Shown: positions 8,585 through 17,760, counted from the first letter of the stretch. The stretch: 64,000 nucleotides of DNA from JBALVT01 sp965262875 (GCA_965262875.1 OZ253569.1:4216001-4280000), one strand, 5' to 3'. The notes: generated by a model from the letters alone, not told the origin. Numbers and translations: made by a program.

Positions 8585-9562
8585 TCAGACAATCCCAGCT
8601 TTTAGCAGGCTCAGGAGATGGACTACTCCCGAAATTTTGTCGTCCTCCAGAACCACTAGAGAACTGATTTTCTGTTCGTCCATAATACGCAGTGCCTCGG
8701 CGGCGAGCATGTTGGGGGTCACCGTCTGGGCTTTGACGGACATCAACTGGGATATCGCCGTATTATTGATATCCAGTTTGGCATCCAGGGCGCGCCGCAA
8801 ATCTCCATCGGTGAACACGCCAGCGAGTGCTCCTGATGAGTCCGCCACTGTGGTCATGCCTAGCCCTTTCTCACTGACCTCGATCAGTGCTGTTGCCAGC
8901 GATGTTTCTAACTCCACCCGAGGAATCGAATCTCCGGTATGCATTATGTCGTCGACTTTGAGCAGTAAACGTTTGCCCAAAGCGCCGCCGGGATGAGAGA
9001 AGGCAAAATCTTCGGCGGTAAATCCGCGCGCCTCTAGCAGTGCGATGGCAACAGCGTCTCCCATGACTAGCGCAGTTGTGGTGCTTGATGTGGGCGCAAG
9101 GTCCAGGGGGCACGCTTCGGTGGTAACGCCGGTATCCAGGTGCGCATCCGAGGCTAGCGCCAGAACCGATTGGGTATTTCCCGTCATGCTGATAAGGGGG
9201 ATGCCCATCCGTTTTAGCATGGGAAGCAAACTGATCACCTCGGTGACCTCGCCACTGTTCGAAAGTGCGATTACGCAGTCATCGGCGGTAATCATTCCCA
9301 TGTCGCCATGACTGGCTTCACCGGGGTGAACAAAGTGTGCTGGCGTTCCTGTGCTCGCCAGAGTCGCCGCGATTTTGCGCGCAACATGGCCGGATTTACC
9401 CATGCCAATAACGATGACTCTCCCGGTTGTCTTAAGCAGAATCTCACAGGCAGAGACAAAGCTGTCACCCACCCTTTCTTCAAGTGCGGCGACAGCTGCC
9501 GCTTCCATGCTAATGGTGCGTTTTGCAGAGGTAACGTAGCTGATAGTTTTTGACTCCGACAT
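8585..9562 (-). CDS. kdsD: D-arabinose 5-phosphate isomerase KdsD
   Basis: 325 residues: an N-terminal SIS sugar-isomerase domain (about 35-170, with GMGKSGHVARKIAATLASTG and the HPGEASHGDMGM segment) followed by two CBS domains (about 205-325). It converts ribulose-5-phosphate to arabinose-5-phosphate, the first step to Kdo. It lies between the yrbG exchanger (15 bases upstream) and kdsC. The paralogue GutQ has the same domain layout, but the gene context supports KdsD. Confidence 0.95.
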   Translation of the reverse strand: MSESKTISYVTSAKRTISMEAAAVAALEERVGDSFVSACEILLKTTGRVIVIGMGKSGHVARKIAATLASTGTPAHFVHPGEASHGDMGMITADDCVIALSNSGEVTEVISLLPMLKRMGIPLISMTGNTQSVLALASDAHLDTGVTTEACPLDLAPTSSTTTALVMGDAVAIALLEARGFTAEDFAFSHPGGALGKRLLLKVDDIMHTGDSIPRVELETSLATALIEVSEKGLGMTTVADSSGALAGVFTDGDLRRALDAKLDINNTAISQLMSVKAQTVTPNMLAAEALRIMDEQKISSLVVLEDDKISGVVHLLSLLKAGIV

Positions 9563-9577
9563 GGGGCGGGACCCTGA

Positions 9578-10552
9578 CTATATCGTGAGAAACAGCCAGT
9601 AATAATACAGTGCGTACAGTGAGACTAACAGCCAGCCGACAGTGCGGCCAATGTAGGCGTGACCCTCCGGGGCAGTATTGCGACGCCTGCCAACGTACAA
9701 ACCCAGAGCCAGCAATAACATCGCGATGGACATGGCGGGGTAATCTCGCGTCATGACGGCGGGGTCTAGTACCTCGGGAGCAATAAGGCCGGGTATTGAC
9801 ATAACGCCCAGCAAATTGAAAAGGTTGGATCCGACAATATTTCCGAGGGCAATTTCGGCGTGACCGCGCAGTGCGCTGGCAATGGTAGCGGCCAGCTCAG
9901 GTAAGCTGGTGCCAACTGCTACAACCGTCAAGCCGATCACCATTTTGGAGACACCTAACTCGCCGGCGACATCGACAGCGCCCCAAACCAAAAGACGGGA
10001 GCTGAGAATTAACAGGACCAGACCAATCAGAAACACCAGCCAGGCTTTGAAGGGTTTAAAGTGCGGGAGAGGTTCGTCGTCGGTTTCCTCCGCCAATGTG
10101 CTGTCGTGAGTCTGGCTTCGCACCATTTGAATCAGGATAAAGACTAAAGCGGAGATCATGAGGTAGCCATCCAGCCTGGACAGCTCTCCATCTAGCAACA
10201 GCAGGGCAATGGCTGCAGTAACAAAAAGTAGGGTAGGCACCTCTTGGGCCATACACTTGGAATGGACATAAAGTGGAGCGACCAGAACGGTGACTCCTAG
10301 TACCAACCCTACGTTGGCTATGTTGGACCCGATAGCGTTGCCTATGGCCATCTCGCCTGCGCCTGCCATTGTCGCCGTAACGGAGACGAGCACCTCCGGA
10401 GCTGAAGTCCCCAGCGAAACGATGGTGAGGCCGATGATAGTCGGTGACATACCGACGTTTTCTGCTATTGATGCGGCGCCAGCCACGAACAAATCGGCGC
10501 TCCAGATCAGAACCACAAAACCGACCAAAATGGCGAGGGCGGCTATCAGCAT
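9578..10552 (-). CDS. yrbG: Calcium/sodium antiporter, YrbG family
   Basis: 324-residue CaCA-superfamily inner-membrane exchanger with two homologous halves in opposite orientation. The alpha-repeat signatures are visible: GLTIVSLGTSAPEV with the GNAIGSNIANVG segment in the first half, and GLTVVAVGTSLPEL with GNIVGSNLFNLLG in the second. About ten hydrophobic segments are present, with an acidic loop (TLAEETDDEPLP) in the middle. It heads the minus-strand run into kdsD and is divergent from mlaC. The exchanged ion cannot be told from sequence alone. Confidence 0.92.
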   Translation of the reverse strand: MLIAALAILVGFVVLIWSADLFVAGAASIAENVGMSPTIIGLTIVSLGTSAPEVLVSVTATMAGAGEMAIGNAIGSNIANVGLVLGVTVLVAPLYVHSKCMAQEVPTLLFVTAAIALLLLDGELSRLDGYLMISALVFILIQMVRSQTHDSTLAEETDDEPLPHFKPFKAWLVFLIGLVLLILSSRLLVWGAVDVAGELGVSKMVIGLTVVAVGTSLPELAATIASALRGHAEIALGNIVGSNLFNLLGVMSIPGLIAPEVLDPAVMTRDYPAMSIAMLLLALGLYVGRRRNTAPEGHAYIGRTVGWLLVSLYALYYYWLFLTI

Positions 10553-10635
10553 ATACGCTATATTCCTGTTACAGTACGTTCTGTGCAGAATGTTTTGAAC
10601 TGCTGAAGTACTACTGTTGTCTTAAGTACACGGTC

Positions 10636-10652
10636 ACTATGCTTATCATAGT
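10636..10652. promoter_or_regulatory. Inverted repeat in yrbG/mlaC divergent intergenic region
   Basis: ACTATG-CTTAT-CATAGT is a perfect 6-bp inverted repeat with a 5-base centre, placed roughly midway in the 188-base gap between the divergent starts of yrbG and mlaC. Symmetry and position would suit a repressor operator, but a repeat this short can occur by chance and I do not recognise the protein that would bind it. The rest of the gap holds no gene. Confidence 0.25.
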
Positions 10653-10740
10653 TTGAGTAGCATAACCCACGAAAGGCAGGATTATACATAGCTACGGCGG
10701 TCTTGATACTAGAAATTGGAGTTAGTGGAGAGTTTTGAAT

Positions 10741-11418
10741 ATGTCAGCTTATAGAATAATTGGGGCTTTCGCAGGTCTGTGGATGCTGGGCTCTCAAGCC
10801 TATGCGCAGGATCTGGTAACTTCGGAAACCCCCGTTCCTAGTGCATATGCCATCGTCAGTGACGCCAGCGAACGCGTAATGCAAGTGGTCGAACAGGCCA
10901 GTGAATATGCCGATGAAGACCCGCAGCGCTATTATGACGCTGTCCATGAAGTCCTGGACCCGGTGATCGATTATCGAGGTTTTTCCCGCAGTGTGATGGG
11001 TGCCTATGCCAGCTCAGAACGATATCAGTCTTTAGACGAGCTCGGCCGAAAAGAACTGCGAGCGCAGTTGGAGCGATTTATCGAGGTGATGCGCAAGGGG
11101 TTGGTCAAAACCTACGGTAAGGGTTTGTTGGCCTTTAGCGGCAGTAGGATCGAAGTTAGTGAGCCGGCTGAGGCCGAAGCAGCCTCCTTGCGAACGACAG
11201 TTCAGCAGTTGATCTATTCCGACCAGCCTGAGCCCTATGCCGTGATGTACCAGATGGGGAAAAACAAATCCGGCCAATGGAAGTTGCGCAACGTAATCAT
11301 CGAAACCGTCAACCTGGGTGAAATTTACAAGAATCAATTTCAAGCCGCTGCACGCAAACACGATGGCGACCTCAATGCCGTCATTGACGGATGGGCATCG
11401 ATTGATGTTGAAACCTGA
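10741..11418 (+). CDS. mlaC: Phospholipid-binding periplasmic protein MlaC
   Basis: 225 residues; a Tol_Tol_Ttg2-family lipid carrier that shuttles phospholipid between the outer-membrane MlaA complex and the inner-membrane MlaFEDB transporter. The signal peptide ends at QAYAQ (about residue 22). The body carries the conserved YDAVHEVLDPVIDYRGFSRSVMG segment and ends in the typical GWxS (DGWASIDVET). ATG 10741 has GGAG upstream; a TTG at 10735 is the alternative. mlaF, mlaE and mlaD, normally directly upstream, and mlaB, normally downstream, are absent here. Confidence 0.93.
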   Translation: MSAYRIIGAFAGLWMLGSQAYAQDLVTSETPVPSAYAIVSDASERVMQVVEQASEYADEDPQRYYDAVHEVLDPVIDYRGFSRSVMGAYASSERYQSLDELGRKELRAQLERFIEVMRKGLVKTYGKGLLAFSGSRIEVSEPAEAEAASLRTTVQQLIYSDQPEPYAVMYQMGKNKSGQWKLRNVIIETVNLGEIYKNQFQAAARKHDGDLNAVIDGWASIDVET

Positions 11419-11537
11419 TTAGATCCCCTCTTCGCGCGCTCTGAGCGATATACAACAGTCGCTATCCGACGCGTTTTCTCCTAGAATGCCGCTTTTTCCA
11501 TTCCCACGGGGATGGATTGTTGTCGGGGAGAAAATTA

Positions 11538-11783
11538 ATGGATGCTGCTAGTGTTCAATCTTTGCTGGATGCGCACCTCACAGACTGTGATATCACTGTT
11601 GAAGGCGAGGGCAGTCATTACGATATCCTGGTGATTGGCGCCGTGTTTGAAGGTCTTCGTCCAGTGGCAAAACAACAACTGGTATACGCTGCTCTGAATG
11701 AGCAGATTGCGGATGGCTCCATTCACGCTGTTAATATTCGAACTTATACCCCCCAGGAATGGCGGATTAAAAACGACGCATAG
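11538..11783 (+). CDS. ibaG: BolA-family acid-stress protein IbaG
   Basis: 81-residue BolA-fold protein with the VFEGLRPVAKQQLVYAAL helix typical of the IbaG/YrbA branch. Family members bind monothiol glutaredoxin and a [2Fe-2S] cluster. The ATG at 11538 follows GGGGAG; an upstream in-frame TTG (11517) is less likely. It sits 24 bases before murA, the same pairing as in E. coli. Confidence 0.92.
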   Translation: MDAASVQSLLDAHLTDCDITVEGEGSHYDILVIGAVFEGLRPVAKQQLVYAALNEQIADGSIHAVNIRTYTPQEWRIKNDA

Positions 11784-11807
11784 AGCGCCGGCTTGCTTGG
11801 AGAAATA

Positions 11808-13070
11808 GTGGACAAACTAGTCATTAAAGGTGGCAAGCGACTCGATGGTGAGTTGCGTATTTCGGGCGCAAAGAATGCAGCCTTGCCCATCATTGCTGCG
11901 ACGTTGCTGGCAGATGAACCCATCACGATTCGAAACCTACCGCATCTGAACGACGTCACCACCATGATCGAACTGCTCGGTTGTATGGGAGTGGAATTGG
12001 TCATCGATGAAAAGCTGAGTTTGGAAGTGAACGCAAACACCATCTCCGAATTCTCGGCTCCCTACGAGCTGGTCAAGACGATGCGCGCCTCTATTTTGGT
12101 CATGGGGCCGATGTTGGCGCGACACGGAAAGGCCCACATTTCCTTTCCCGGTGGCTGCGCCATTGGGAGCCGCCCTGTTGATTTGCATTTGCGTGGGCTA
12201 GAGGCGATGGGCGCCACCATTACGATAGATGAGGGGTACATCAATGCGGAAATAGAAGGCCGCTTGCGTGGTGCCCACATTGTGATGGAGGTGGTTACCG
12301 TTGGAGGGACCGAGAATCTTCTCATGGCTGCTACCTTGGCCGAGGGTCAAACGATCCTGGAGAACGCCGCACGAGAACCCGAAGTGGTGGATTTAGCTGA
12401 GTGTTTGATCGCAATGGGGGCAAAGATTTCCGGCCATGGCACCGATAAGATCGTAGTTGACGGCGTAGAGCGCCTCCACGGTTGCGTCTACGATGTCATG
12501 CCGGATCGGATCGAAACGGGTACCTATTTGGTGGCCGTTGCCGCAACGCGTGGCAGAATTAAGTTGAAGGATACCCGCTCCGACAACCTGGATGTAGTGC
12601 TTCAGAAGCTAGAGGAAGCGGGCGCGAAAATTACCCTGGGCGACGATTGGATAGAGCTGGATATGGAGGGTCGCCGCCCCAAAGCTGTCAGCATCAAGAC
12701 AGCGCCTTACCCGGGTTTCCCCACCGATATGCAAGCCCAGTTTACAGCGATGAATGCAATAGCGGATGGAACCAGCACCGTCACTGAGACCGTATTTGAA
12801 AATCGCCTGATACAAACCTATGAAATGAATCGAATGGGCGCCAAAATAGTTATTGAGGGAAACACGGCGATTATCACCGGACAGGAAGTGTTGCAAGGCG
12901 CTCCGGTGATGGCGACTGACCTTCGAGCTTCGGCAAGCCTGGTGATTGCGGGTTTGGTGGCAAATGGGACGACCCTTGTGGATCGCATCTACCATATTGA
13001 TCGCGGTTACGAGTGCATAGAAGAGAAACTACAGCTTTTGGGCGCAGATATTCGGCGATTGGCCGGTTAA
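11808..13070 (+). CDS. murA: UDP-N-acetylglucosamine 1-carboxyvinyltransferase MurA
   Basis: 420 residues. It transfers enolpyruvate from PEP to UDP-GlcNAc, the first committed step of peptidoglycan synthesis, in the cytoplasm. The catalytic cysteine is C117 in FPGGCAIGSRPVD (E. coli C115), so the enzyme should be fosfomycin-sensitive unless otherwise protected. The substrate-binding KNAALP motif is at residues 22-27. Start is GTG 11808 with GGAG six bases upstream, giving the usual MDKL-like beginning; a frame from 11793 is 5 residues longer. Confidence 0.97.
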   Translation: MDKLVIKGGKRLDGELRISGAKNAALPIIAATLLADEPITIRNLPHLNDVTTMIELLGCMGVELVIDEKLSLEVNANTISEFSAPYELVKTMRASILVMGPMLARHGKAHISFPGGCAIGSRPVDLHLRGLEAMGATITIDEGYINAEIEGRLRGAHIVMEVVTVGGTENLLMAATLAEGQTILENAAREPEVVDLAECLIAMGAKISGHGTDKIVVDGVERLHGCVYDVMPDRIETGTYLVAVAATRGRIKLKDTRSDNLDVVLQKLEEAGAKITLGDDWIELDMEGRRPKAVSIKTAPYPGFPTDMQAQFTAMNAIADGTSTVTETVFENRLIQTYEMNRMGAKIVIEGNTAIITGQEVLQGAPVMATDLRASASLVIAGLVANGTTLVDRIYHIDRGYECIEEKLQLLGADIRRLAG

Positions 13071-13098
13071 AAAGAGTGGGCACACTGGTGCGTTTACT

Positions 13099-13734
13099 AT
13101 GACGGAAAAACTGACAATAGCGCTCACTAAAGGGCGAATCTTAAAGGAGACCCTGCCGCTGCTAGCCAGCGCGGGCATAGAGCCGCTCGAGGATCTTCAC
13201 AGTAGCCGGAAACTCATCTTCGCAACGACGGTTCTAAATATCCAGCTGGTTATCATTCGGGGAACTGATGTACCCACCTACGTGCGCCACGGTGCAGCCG
13301 ATATGGGTGTGGTAGGGAAAGACATACTCCTGGAGCATGGGGCGGATGGTTTGTATGAGCCACTGGATCTGGGTATCGCTCGTTGTCGATTAATGACGGC
13401 CGGTCCCATTGGCTGGAAAAGTACGCCTTCACGTATACGTGTGGCCACCAAGTTCACCAATATTGCCAGGCGCCATTTTGCCCGCCAGGGTGTGCAGGCC
13501 CAGGTGATAAAGCTGTATGGCGCAATGGAATTGGCTCCGCTTATGGATCTATGCGATTTGATAGTGGATATCGTCGACACCGGAAATACATTGCGTGCTA
13601 ACGGTATGGAGCCGCTTGACGAAATTGCGTCAATTAGTTCCCGGCTGATTATCAACAAAGCTGCGATGCGCTCTCGCCACGCACCCATTATGCAGGTGAT
13701 TGAGAAGCTCTCCGAAGTTTTGGCCAAGGGGTGA
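13099..13734 (+). CDS. hisG: ATP phosphoribosyltransferase HisG, short form
   Basis: 211 residues, the short form that lacks the C-terminal histidine-sensing ACT-like domain and needs HisZ as regulatory subunit. It joins ATP and PRPP, the first step of histidine synthesis. Motifs: LTIALTKGRI at the N-terminus, the DMGVVGKD segment, and the PRPP-binding DLIVDIVDTGNTLRANG loop. It follows murA by 28 bases and precedes hisD, as in many beta- and gammaproteobacteria. hisZ is not in the window and must be elsewhere. Confidence 0.96.
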   Translation: MTEKLTIALTKGRILKETLPLLASAGIEPLEDLHSSRKLIFATTVLNIQLVIIRGTDVPTYVRHGAADMGVVGKDILLEHGADGLYEPLDLGIARCRLMTAGPIGWKSTPSRIRVATKFTNIARRHFARQGVQAQVIKLYGAMELAPLMDLCDLIVDIVDTGNTLRANGMEPLDEIASISSRLIINKAAMRSRHAPIMQVIEKLSEVLAKG

Positions 13735-13742
13735 GCCTAAGC

Positions 13743-15047
13743 ATGAAAGTACAGCGCTTGGACACAACCGACGATCTTTTTTTCGACCAGCTGGCCGCGC
13801 TGACTAATTGGCATGAAGCGATTGATACCAACGTTGACACTGTGGTTGAAGCCATTATTGCCGACGTCATTGCCAGGGGTGATGCTGCAGTCTTGGAATA
13901 CACCGCCAAGTTTGACGGTCTTGCGGAGGCTTCAGTTGCTGCCCTGGAGGTTTCCCGTGTACGAATGCTACAGGCCGTGGAGGCCATAGAGCCCGAGCAG
14001 AGTGAGGCTCTGGAGCAGGCCGCAGTGCGGATCAGAACCTTCCATGAACACCAGCTTCAGGACAGTTGGCGCTACAGTGATGATCAGGGCAATGTGCTGG
14101 GCCAAAAAGTAACGCCTATCGCGCGCGTTGGGGTCTATGTTCCCGGAGGAAAGGCCAGTTATCCATCGTCGGTGTTGATGAATGTGCTGCCAGCCAAAGT
14201 CGCCGGTGTTGGCGAAATTGTGATGGTCGTACCTGCTCCGCAGGGGAAGTTGAGCGAATTGGTGTTAGCCGCAGCGTACATTGCCGGAGCCGATAGAGTA
14301 TTCAAAATCGGGGGTGCACAAGCTGTCGCTGCGTTGGCTTATGGAACCGACAGCATTCCCCAGGTGGACAAAATTGTCGGCCCGGGCAATAGCTATGTAG
14401 CCACCGCCAAGCGCAAAGTATTTGGCCAGGTGGGGATAGACATGGTCGCGGGTCCCTCTGAGATTTTGATTGTTTGCGACGGTAAAACCGATCCAGACTG
14501 GGTCGCCATGGATATGTTTGCCCAAAGCGAACACGATGAAAATGCCCAGGCAATTCTCTTGTGCCCCGACGCCCGGTATCTCGATGCCGTAGCGGCGAGT
14601 ATTGACCGCCTTTTACCCGCTATGGAACGAGCCGAGATGATTGCCGCCTCTTTGGGCGGCAGGGGTGCATTGATAAAGACCCAAGACCTGGAAGAAGCGG
14701 TAGGGGTGAGCAATCGCATAGCCCCCGAACACCTTGAATTGTCTGTTGAAGACCCGGAGGCATTGTTGCCTCTGGTGGAGCATGCGGGTGCTATCTTCAT
14801 GGGGCCCTTTACCAGCGAAGCTCTCGGTGATTATTGTGCGGGTCCGAACCATGTGTTGCCGACCTGGCGTACTGCTCGCTTTTCTTCTCCACTGGGGGTT
14901 TACGATTTTCAAAAACGCAGCTCAATTATTATGTGCAGTGACGGTGGCGTTCAAAAACTGGGCAAAATTACCTCGGTGCTCGCAAGAGGTGAATCGCTGA
15001 CAGCCCACGCTCGCAGTGCCGAAATGCGACTAAAAGATCTGCTGTAG
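13743..15047 (+). CDS. hisD: Histidinol dehydrogenase HisD
   Basis: 434 residues. It catalyses the two NAD-dependent oxidations of histidinol to histidine and uses Zn2+. Metal and catalytic motifs are present: AQSEHDENAQA and NRIAPEHLEL, plus the GPGNSYVATAKR signature. ATG 13743 is chosen because AAGGGG sits about 11 bases upstream; a GTG at 13731 overlapping the hisG stop is possible and adds 4 residues. hisC, which commonly follows hisD, is absent; instead the DegS-like gene converges 10 bases after the stop. Confidence 0.95.
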   Translation: MKVQRLDTTDDLFFDQLAALTNWHEAIDTNVDTVVEAIIADVIARGDAAVLEYTAKFDGLAEASVAALEVSRVRMLQAVEAIEPEQSEALEQAAVRIRTFHEHQLQDSWRYSDDQGNVLGQKVTPIARVGVYVPGGKASYPSSVLMNVLPAKVAGVGEIVMVVPAPQGKLSELVLAAAYIAGADRVFKIGGAQAVAALAYGTDSIPQVDKIVGPGNSYVATAKRKVFGQVGIDMVAGPSEILIVCDGKTDPDWVAMDMFAQSEHDENAQAILLCPDARYLDAVAASIDRLLPAMERAEMIAASLGGRGALIKTQDLEEAVGVSNRIAPEHLELSVEDPEALLPLVEHAGAIFMGPFTSEALGDYCAGPNHVLPTWRTARFSSPLGVYDFQKRSSIIMCSDGGVQKLGKITSVLARGESLTAHARSAEMRLKDLL

Positions 15048-15057
15048 CTAGGCTAGG

Positions 15058-16170
15058 CTAGGACTCGGCTCGGGACTGGCGCAAACTGCCAACCACCGCC
15101 TGTAAGTCAATCGACTGTTGATCGCGTTGTACGGTCACACTGATTTTATCTCCCGGGCGCAACAAGGCTATTCGGTGCATGGTGAGTCTCCCGTCTATTA
15201 CGGGCTCGCCATCTATGTGGGTAATGATATCGCTCAATGCTATTCCCGCTTTTTGCGCCGGGCTACCCTCTGCCACCGCTGCCACAACAAGCGCCTGAGT
15301 CTGGGTATTGTTGCTCTGAACTTGACCCACAGGTTCCACTCTAACGCCTAACCAACCGCGAATAACCTCGCCATATTCGACCAGATCGTTCATGACGAAT
15401 ACCGCCAGATTTGCCGGGATAGCAAGGCCAATACCGGTGGCAGTTGCATTACTCCGTCCGGATGCTGTGAAGATGAGTGTATTGATGCCCAAGAGCCTGC
15501 CCCGCGTATCAATTAGCGCCCCGCCAGAATTGCCCAGGTGAATGGACGCGTCAGTCTGGATATAATTTTCGTAGGTACTGGCTTTCAAGCCCCAGCGGCC
15601 CAGCGCCGAAACAATTCCCTGGGTGACGGAGTGGCCGAAACCCAGTGGATTTCCAATCGCCAGCACCACGTCACCAACGCGAATAGCGTTTGAATCGCCT
15701 GTGGCTATAGGTTGGAGATCCGGGAGTTCAATTTGTAGAACTGCCAGGTCTGTTGCCTGGTCGGTGCCGATGACAACCGCACTTGCGGATCGACCATCCA
15801 CGAGTATGACGCGAATTTGGTCAGCACCAGCAATGACGTGGTTATTGGTGAGTATATAGCCCTCCGCGGACATGATGACTCCCGAGCCGAGTGATTCATC
15901 CCAGCGCTGACGAGGAGTCTGCGCAGGAGCGAATTTCCGGAAGAACGAGTCTTTCAGCATGGGATTTTGGGTATAGCGCACAAGTGTTCTAGTATCAATA
16001 TTGACAACAGAAGGGCTGGCAGCCTTTACCGCAGGATAGTAGCTGGCAACACCAGAGCTTTGTGACGTTCGGGTATCCAGTCCAGGCAATGCCAAACGAT
16101 CCAGAATGACCAGGGCTGCCAACAGGCCCGCGATTGCCGGCCAGGTTATGAATTTCAGGGCGCTCTTCAT
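15058..16170 (-). CDS. degS: DegS/AlgW-type periplasmic serine protease
   Basis: 370 residues with one N-terminal membrane anchor (about residues 8-27), a trypsin-like HtrA domain and a single PDZ domain (about 270-365), the architecture of DegS (AlgW in Pseudomonas) rather than DegP with two PDZ domains. The triad is H111 (NNHVIAGAD), D141 (ATDLAVLQ) and S215 (LGNSGGAL). DegS senses misfolded outer-membrane proteins and starts sigma-E activation by cutting RseA. ATG 16170 is used since the longer frame adds 46 residues before the anchor. Convergent with hisD, divergent from the Nif3 gene. Confidence 0.92.
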   Translation of the reverse strand: MKSALKFITWPAIAGLLAALVILDRLALPGLDTRTSQSSGVASYYPAVKAASPSVVNIDTRTLVRYTQNPMLKDSFFRKFAPAQTPRQRWDESLGSGVIMSAEGYILTNNHVIAGADQIRVILVDGRSASAVVIGTDQATDLAVLQIELPDLQPIATGDSNAIRVGDVVLAIGNPLGFGHSVTQGIVSALGRWGLKASTYENYIQTDASIHLGNSGGALIDTRGRLLGINTLIFTASGRSNATATGIGLAIPANLAVFVMNDLVEYGEVIRGWLGVRVEPVGQVQSNNTQTQALVVAAVAEGSPAQKAGIALSDIITHIDGEPVIDGRLTMHRIALLRPGDKISVTVQRDQQSIDLQAVVGSLRQSRAES

Positions 16171-16301
16171 GCGTGATCTATGGGGTACTTGGTCATGCCT
16201 GCTGCGAGAGCCTCCCGGGCTTAATGTTTGCGGGTGCATTGTATATGATGCGAGGCGATGGCGAACAGTGCCGATACGTGAATGCTTTGGAAAATGGCAA
16301 T

Positions 16302-17063
16302 ATGACAACGACCCTGATTGAACTTCAACAATATCTCGATGAACTGCTGTGTCCCACGGAATTCGTGGATTACTGCCCCAATGGATTGCAGGTTGAAGGG
16401 CGGCCCCATGTTGGCCTGTTGGTAACAGGGGTTACTGCCAGCCTCGAATTGATAAACGAGGCGGTGCGGTTGAATGCCGATGCTCTCTTGGTGCACCACG
16501 GATTCTTTTGGAAGGGCGAAAGCCCCATAGTCAAAGGAATGAAGCGGCGTCGATTGGCGACCTTGTTGTCAAATGAGCTCAGCCTGTTGGCCTATCATCT
16601 GCCGCTCGATGCGCACCCCAAATTAGGCAACAATGCCTGCCTGGGTAGACTTATGGGGATTGATGACTGGGTGATAGCAAATGCACCTGGCGCTGAAGGT
16701 CTGGTGAGCGTAGGCGAACTAGCGGAGCCCATCCGGGCGATCGAAATGGTTGATCGTCTAACCGCCATCACGGGCAGGGCGGCGCTGCATATCGGTGACG
16801 CCAATGCGCCGGTGCGTAAAATCGCCTGGTGCACGGGCGCCGCCCAGGGATACATCGAGGTGGCTGTCGCCGCTGGTGCCGACATGTATATTACGGGCGA
16901 GGCCTCAGAGCAAACGGTTCACGTGGCTCGAGAGGAGGGGATACAATTCGTCGCTGCTGGCCACCACGCCACAGAGAGGTACGGTGTGCAGGCCGTCGGG
17001 CAGCATCTGGCGGAAAAGTTTGGGCTAGAGCACCGCTTCGTCGACATTGACAATCCAGTGTAG
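16302..17063 (+). CDS. Nif3-like dinuclear metal centre protein (YbgI family)
   Basis: 253 residues of the NIF3/YbgI family, hexameric proteins with a two-metal site often annotated as GTP cyclohydrolase I type 2, although the physiological role is not settled. Expected motifs are seen: the DYCPNGLQVEG start, LLVHHGFFWKG (metal ligands), LLAYHLPLDAHP, and the late HVAREEGIQFVAAGHHATERYGV ligand region, broken here into its parts. ATG 16302 is taken; the longer frame upstream would overlap the degS promoter area. In many relatives this gene is next to degS/algW, as here. Confidence 0.88.
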   Translation: MTTTLIELQQYLDELLCPTEFVDYCPNGLQVEGRPHVGLLVTGVTASLELINEAVRLNADALLVHHGFFWKGESPIVKGMKRRRLATLLSNELSLLAYHLPLDAHPKLGNNACLGRLMGIDDWVIANAPGAEGLVSVGELAEPIRAIEMVDRLTAITGRAALHIGDANAPVRKIAWCTGAAQGYIEVAVAAGADMYITGEASEQTVHVAREEGIQFVAAGHHATERYGVQAVGQHLAEKFGLEHRFVDIDNPV

Positions 17064-17103
17064 GCGGATTGTCAGCTCGGTTGCGCTCCTAGTGAAGTAG
17101 GCT

Positions 17104-17574
17104 CTACGGTTTGTCGAGCGCCTCAGCAGCAGCTTCCGACTTGACTCTCTCCAAGCCGAACTCTTCGTTGAGCATCCCTGGTTCATCAGGTGAGGACTTG
17201 GGGGCATAGTCTAGCGGTGCTTGTACGTCGGCCAGGTGCCCTGTTATTTCCGTGCTGGAACGCTCGCTATCAATCTTTTCCAAAGATACCGGGCCCTGCC
17301 CTTGGCATAGGGTTGTTGCACCCAGAGCAAGTTGATTGTGGACGTCGCGATAACTCCCGGTGAGTTTGTTTAGCAACACAGCGGTATCGCTAAAGTGCTC
17401 TACGACGTCATCCTCATAGGACTTTTTGTCTTGCAATGCCTGGTCGAGCTCGACCTCAAGTTCGCGGTTTTTTTGGCCCTGCGGAGACATGCGGCGTCCT
17501 ATCAATAATCCCAGCCCCAAACTAACAAAGAGCAAAATAGCCCCGCCTAACAAGACCTCATTCAAGCTGTACAC
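17104..17574 (-). CDS. zapG: DUF1043 membrane protein ZapG (YhcB)
   Basis: 156 residues: one N-terminal membrane helix (about residues 8-26, GGAILLFVSLGLGLLIG), then a coiled-coil region (LEVELDQALQDKKSYEDDV) and a low-complexity acidic tail. YhcB/ZapG interacts with cell-division and envelope-synthesis proteins in E. coli and affects cell shape. The conserved VEHFSDTAVLLNKLTGSYRDVHNQL part is present in segments. It sits between degS and zapE, the E. coli neighbourhood, and converges with the Nif3 gene after 40 bases. Confidence 0.88.
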   Translation of the reverse strand: MYSLNEVLLGGAILLFVSLGLGLLIGRRMSPQGQKNRELEVELDQALQDKKSYEDDVVEHFSDTAVLLNKLTGSYRDVHNQLALGATTLCQGQGPVSLEKIDSERSSTEITGHLADVQAPLDYAPKSSPDEPGMLNEEFGLERVKSEAAAEALDKP

Positions 17575-17760
17575 AGATCATTCCTCACAATAGCTTTCTT
17601 CAGGTCGGGGATTATACCCATAATCTCACTGGGACTATAGTACTGTGGATACATTCAGCTGCTCCTAGTGCGGCGTTGCCAAGCCCTGAGGCAATCGCTA
17701 AAGTGTGCCAACTTTCCTCCTGGAGCGCTGGAGGTTACACCCGATGAAGGCTTTAGTAGT

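Noticed and set aside
15058..16170. DegP/DegQ as the identity of the HtrA-type gene
   Set aside because: Only one PDZ domain and an uncleaved-looking N-terminal anchor, which fit DegS/AlgW.
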